IMG/VR virus record: IMGVR_UViG_3300036390_000004
Location: 1-45,156 of that record
Reading direction: 5' to 3' (one strand)
DNA from: a virus
Length of the DNA: 45,156 bases
The notes under the pieces were generated by a model that was given only the letters and a program-made list of their open reading frames with translations, was not told the origin of the DNA and ran no database searches. This document shows, piece after piece, positions 44,722 to 45,156 of this stretch. A program made the position numbers and the translations under genes. The first letter of the stretch is position 1. Each line of letters starts with the position of its first letter.

Positions 44722-44949
44722 ATGGCATCGAAGCCCCCCGGCAAGAACCATGACGAACATGCCATTGTCGAACGCGCCGTAAAGCGTCTTTACGGCCGGA
44801 CCCAGGCTGACGCACATGTCACAGAAAACACCGCACGGCTGGTCAGCTACCTCGTGAACAGCGGCATCCGCGATGAAGACGAGCTTGTCGAACTCGCCAA
44901 GATTGCCAACGGAAAACGCTACGACCCGACAAACGGCAGTTTCCTTTAA
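44722..44949 (+). CDS. Host hypothetical protein
   Basis: A 75-residue protein, the first host gene after the prophage. The start MASKPPGKNHDEHAIVERAV at 44722 follows GGAGGGA; ATG 44647 in the same frame would add 25 residues. Helical, with RTQADAHVTENTARLVSYLV and LVELAKIANGKRYDP. The family is not recognised. Confidence 0.6.
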   Translation: MASKPPGKNHDEHAIVERAVKRLYGRTQADAHVTENTARLVSYLVNSGIRDEDELVELAKIANGKRYDPTNGSFL

Positions 44950-44967
44950 CAGGACAATCCGGATCGC

Positions 44968-45156
44968 TCACTGGCGCCCGCCGAATGGTCGGGTGTCGGC
45001 GTTTTCGTCTTTCTGATAAAGTTCGTGGGTTGCAGCATCGCTATTGTGGCGCTCGCGGCTGCTCAGCCGACGCTGACGCATGATGGAGTAGAAGATTGCG
45101 CCGCCGAGTAGAACCGGTCCGAGCATGACAATGGCAAGCCAGAAGTAGTCGATCAT
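44968..45156 (-). CDS. Host small membrane protein (at window edge)
   Basis: A 62-residue protein reading MIDYFWLAIVMLGPVLLGGA, one membrane span, then a basic and polar tail. The ATG is at the last bases of the window, so the ribosome-binding site and any longer start cannot be seen. It is convergent with the previous host gene. Confidence 0.5.
   Translation of the reverse strand: MIDYFWLAIVMLGPVLLGGAIFYSIMRQRRLSSRERHNSDAATHELYQKDENADTRPFGGRQ

Noticed and set aside
1-45156. CRISPR arrays or insertion sequences
   Set aside because: No regularly spaced repeats and no transposase-like frame were seen.

Overview
The window is a complete temperate podovirus-type prophage of about 44.5 kb (93..44593) integrated in a tRNA-Arg(CCT) gene of an alphaproteobacterium. 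A Rhizobiales host (Rhizobium/Agrobacterium-like) is most likely. This rests on alphaproteobacteria-specific families (GcrA, GapR, a CtrA-like DNA-binding domain), high G+C coding sequence and the integrase subfamily. Only about 60 bases plus the tRNA on the left, and about 560 bases with two small genes on the right, are host sequence.

Layout. (1) 62..205: tRNA/attL and short CGTTCC repeats that recur at attR. (2) 209..8823, leftward early operon driven by a repressor-controlled promoter at 8846..8875: small proteins, a pol-beta-type nucleotidyltransferase, a PD-(D/E)XK nuclease, a ParB-like protein, a CtrA-like winged helix, a RecA-fold ATPase, an R67/DfrB-like protein, a PP-loop enzyme, a Lar-like zinc protein, a HTH/excisionase candidate and the integrase. 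(3) 8900..9929: immunity region with an S24 repressor, a co-transcribed membrane protein and palindromic operators. (4) 9937..16280, rightward early operon: Cro-like protein, GapR, RusA, GcrA, a methyltransferase-like protein, a second PP-loop enzyme and a replication protein whose gene holds an origin-like cluster. (5) 16281..18910: a leftward block of small membrane proteins, a SieB-like protein and an XRE regulator, probably lysogenic-conversion or exclusion genes. (6) 18911..19349: a divergent control region with two copies of an 18-base operator-like repeat. (7) 19350..44472, rightward late region: terminase, portal, scaffold, capsid, cement protein, tail-tube proteins, three large ejected (internal virion) proteins, fibres and lysis genes. 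The order resembles Bordetella BPP-1-type podoviruses with T7-like tail and internal proteins, but no RNA polymerase gene and no diversity-generating retroelement is seen.

The most interesting signal is a family of eight direct copies of CTGTGCTTTGC, all on the + strand and all in the late region, each ahead of a late gene or gene block. In every copy a -10-like hexamer follows at exactly the spacing a sigma-70 promoter needs if TTGCNN is the -35. In two copies the predicted transcript starts at the A of the ATG, and those two genes lack a Shine-Dalgarno. I read this as a phage-specific late promoter family that partly makes leaderless mRNAs. Second in interest are the phage-borne cell-cycle regulators (CtrA-like, GcrA, GapR) and a protein carrying the active-site motif of type II (trimethoprim-insensitive) dihydrofolate reductase.
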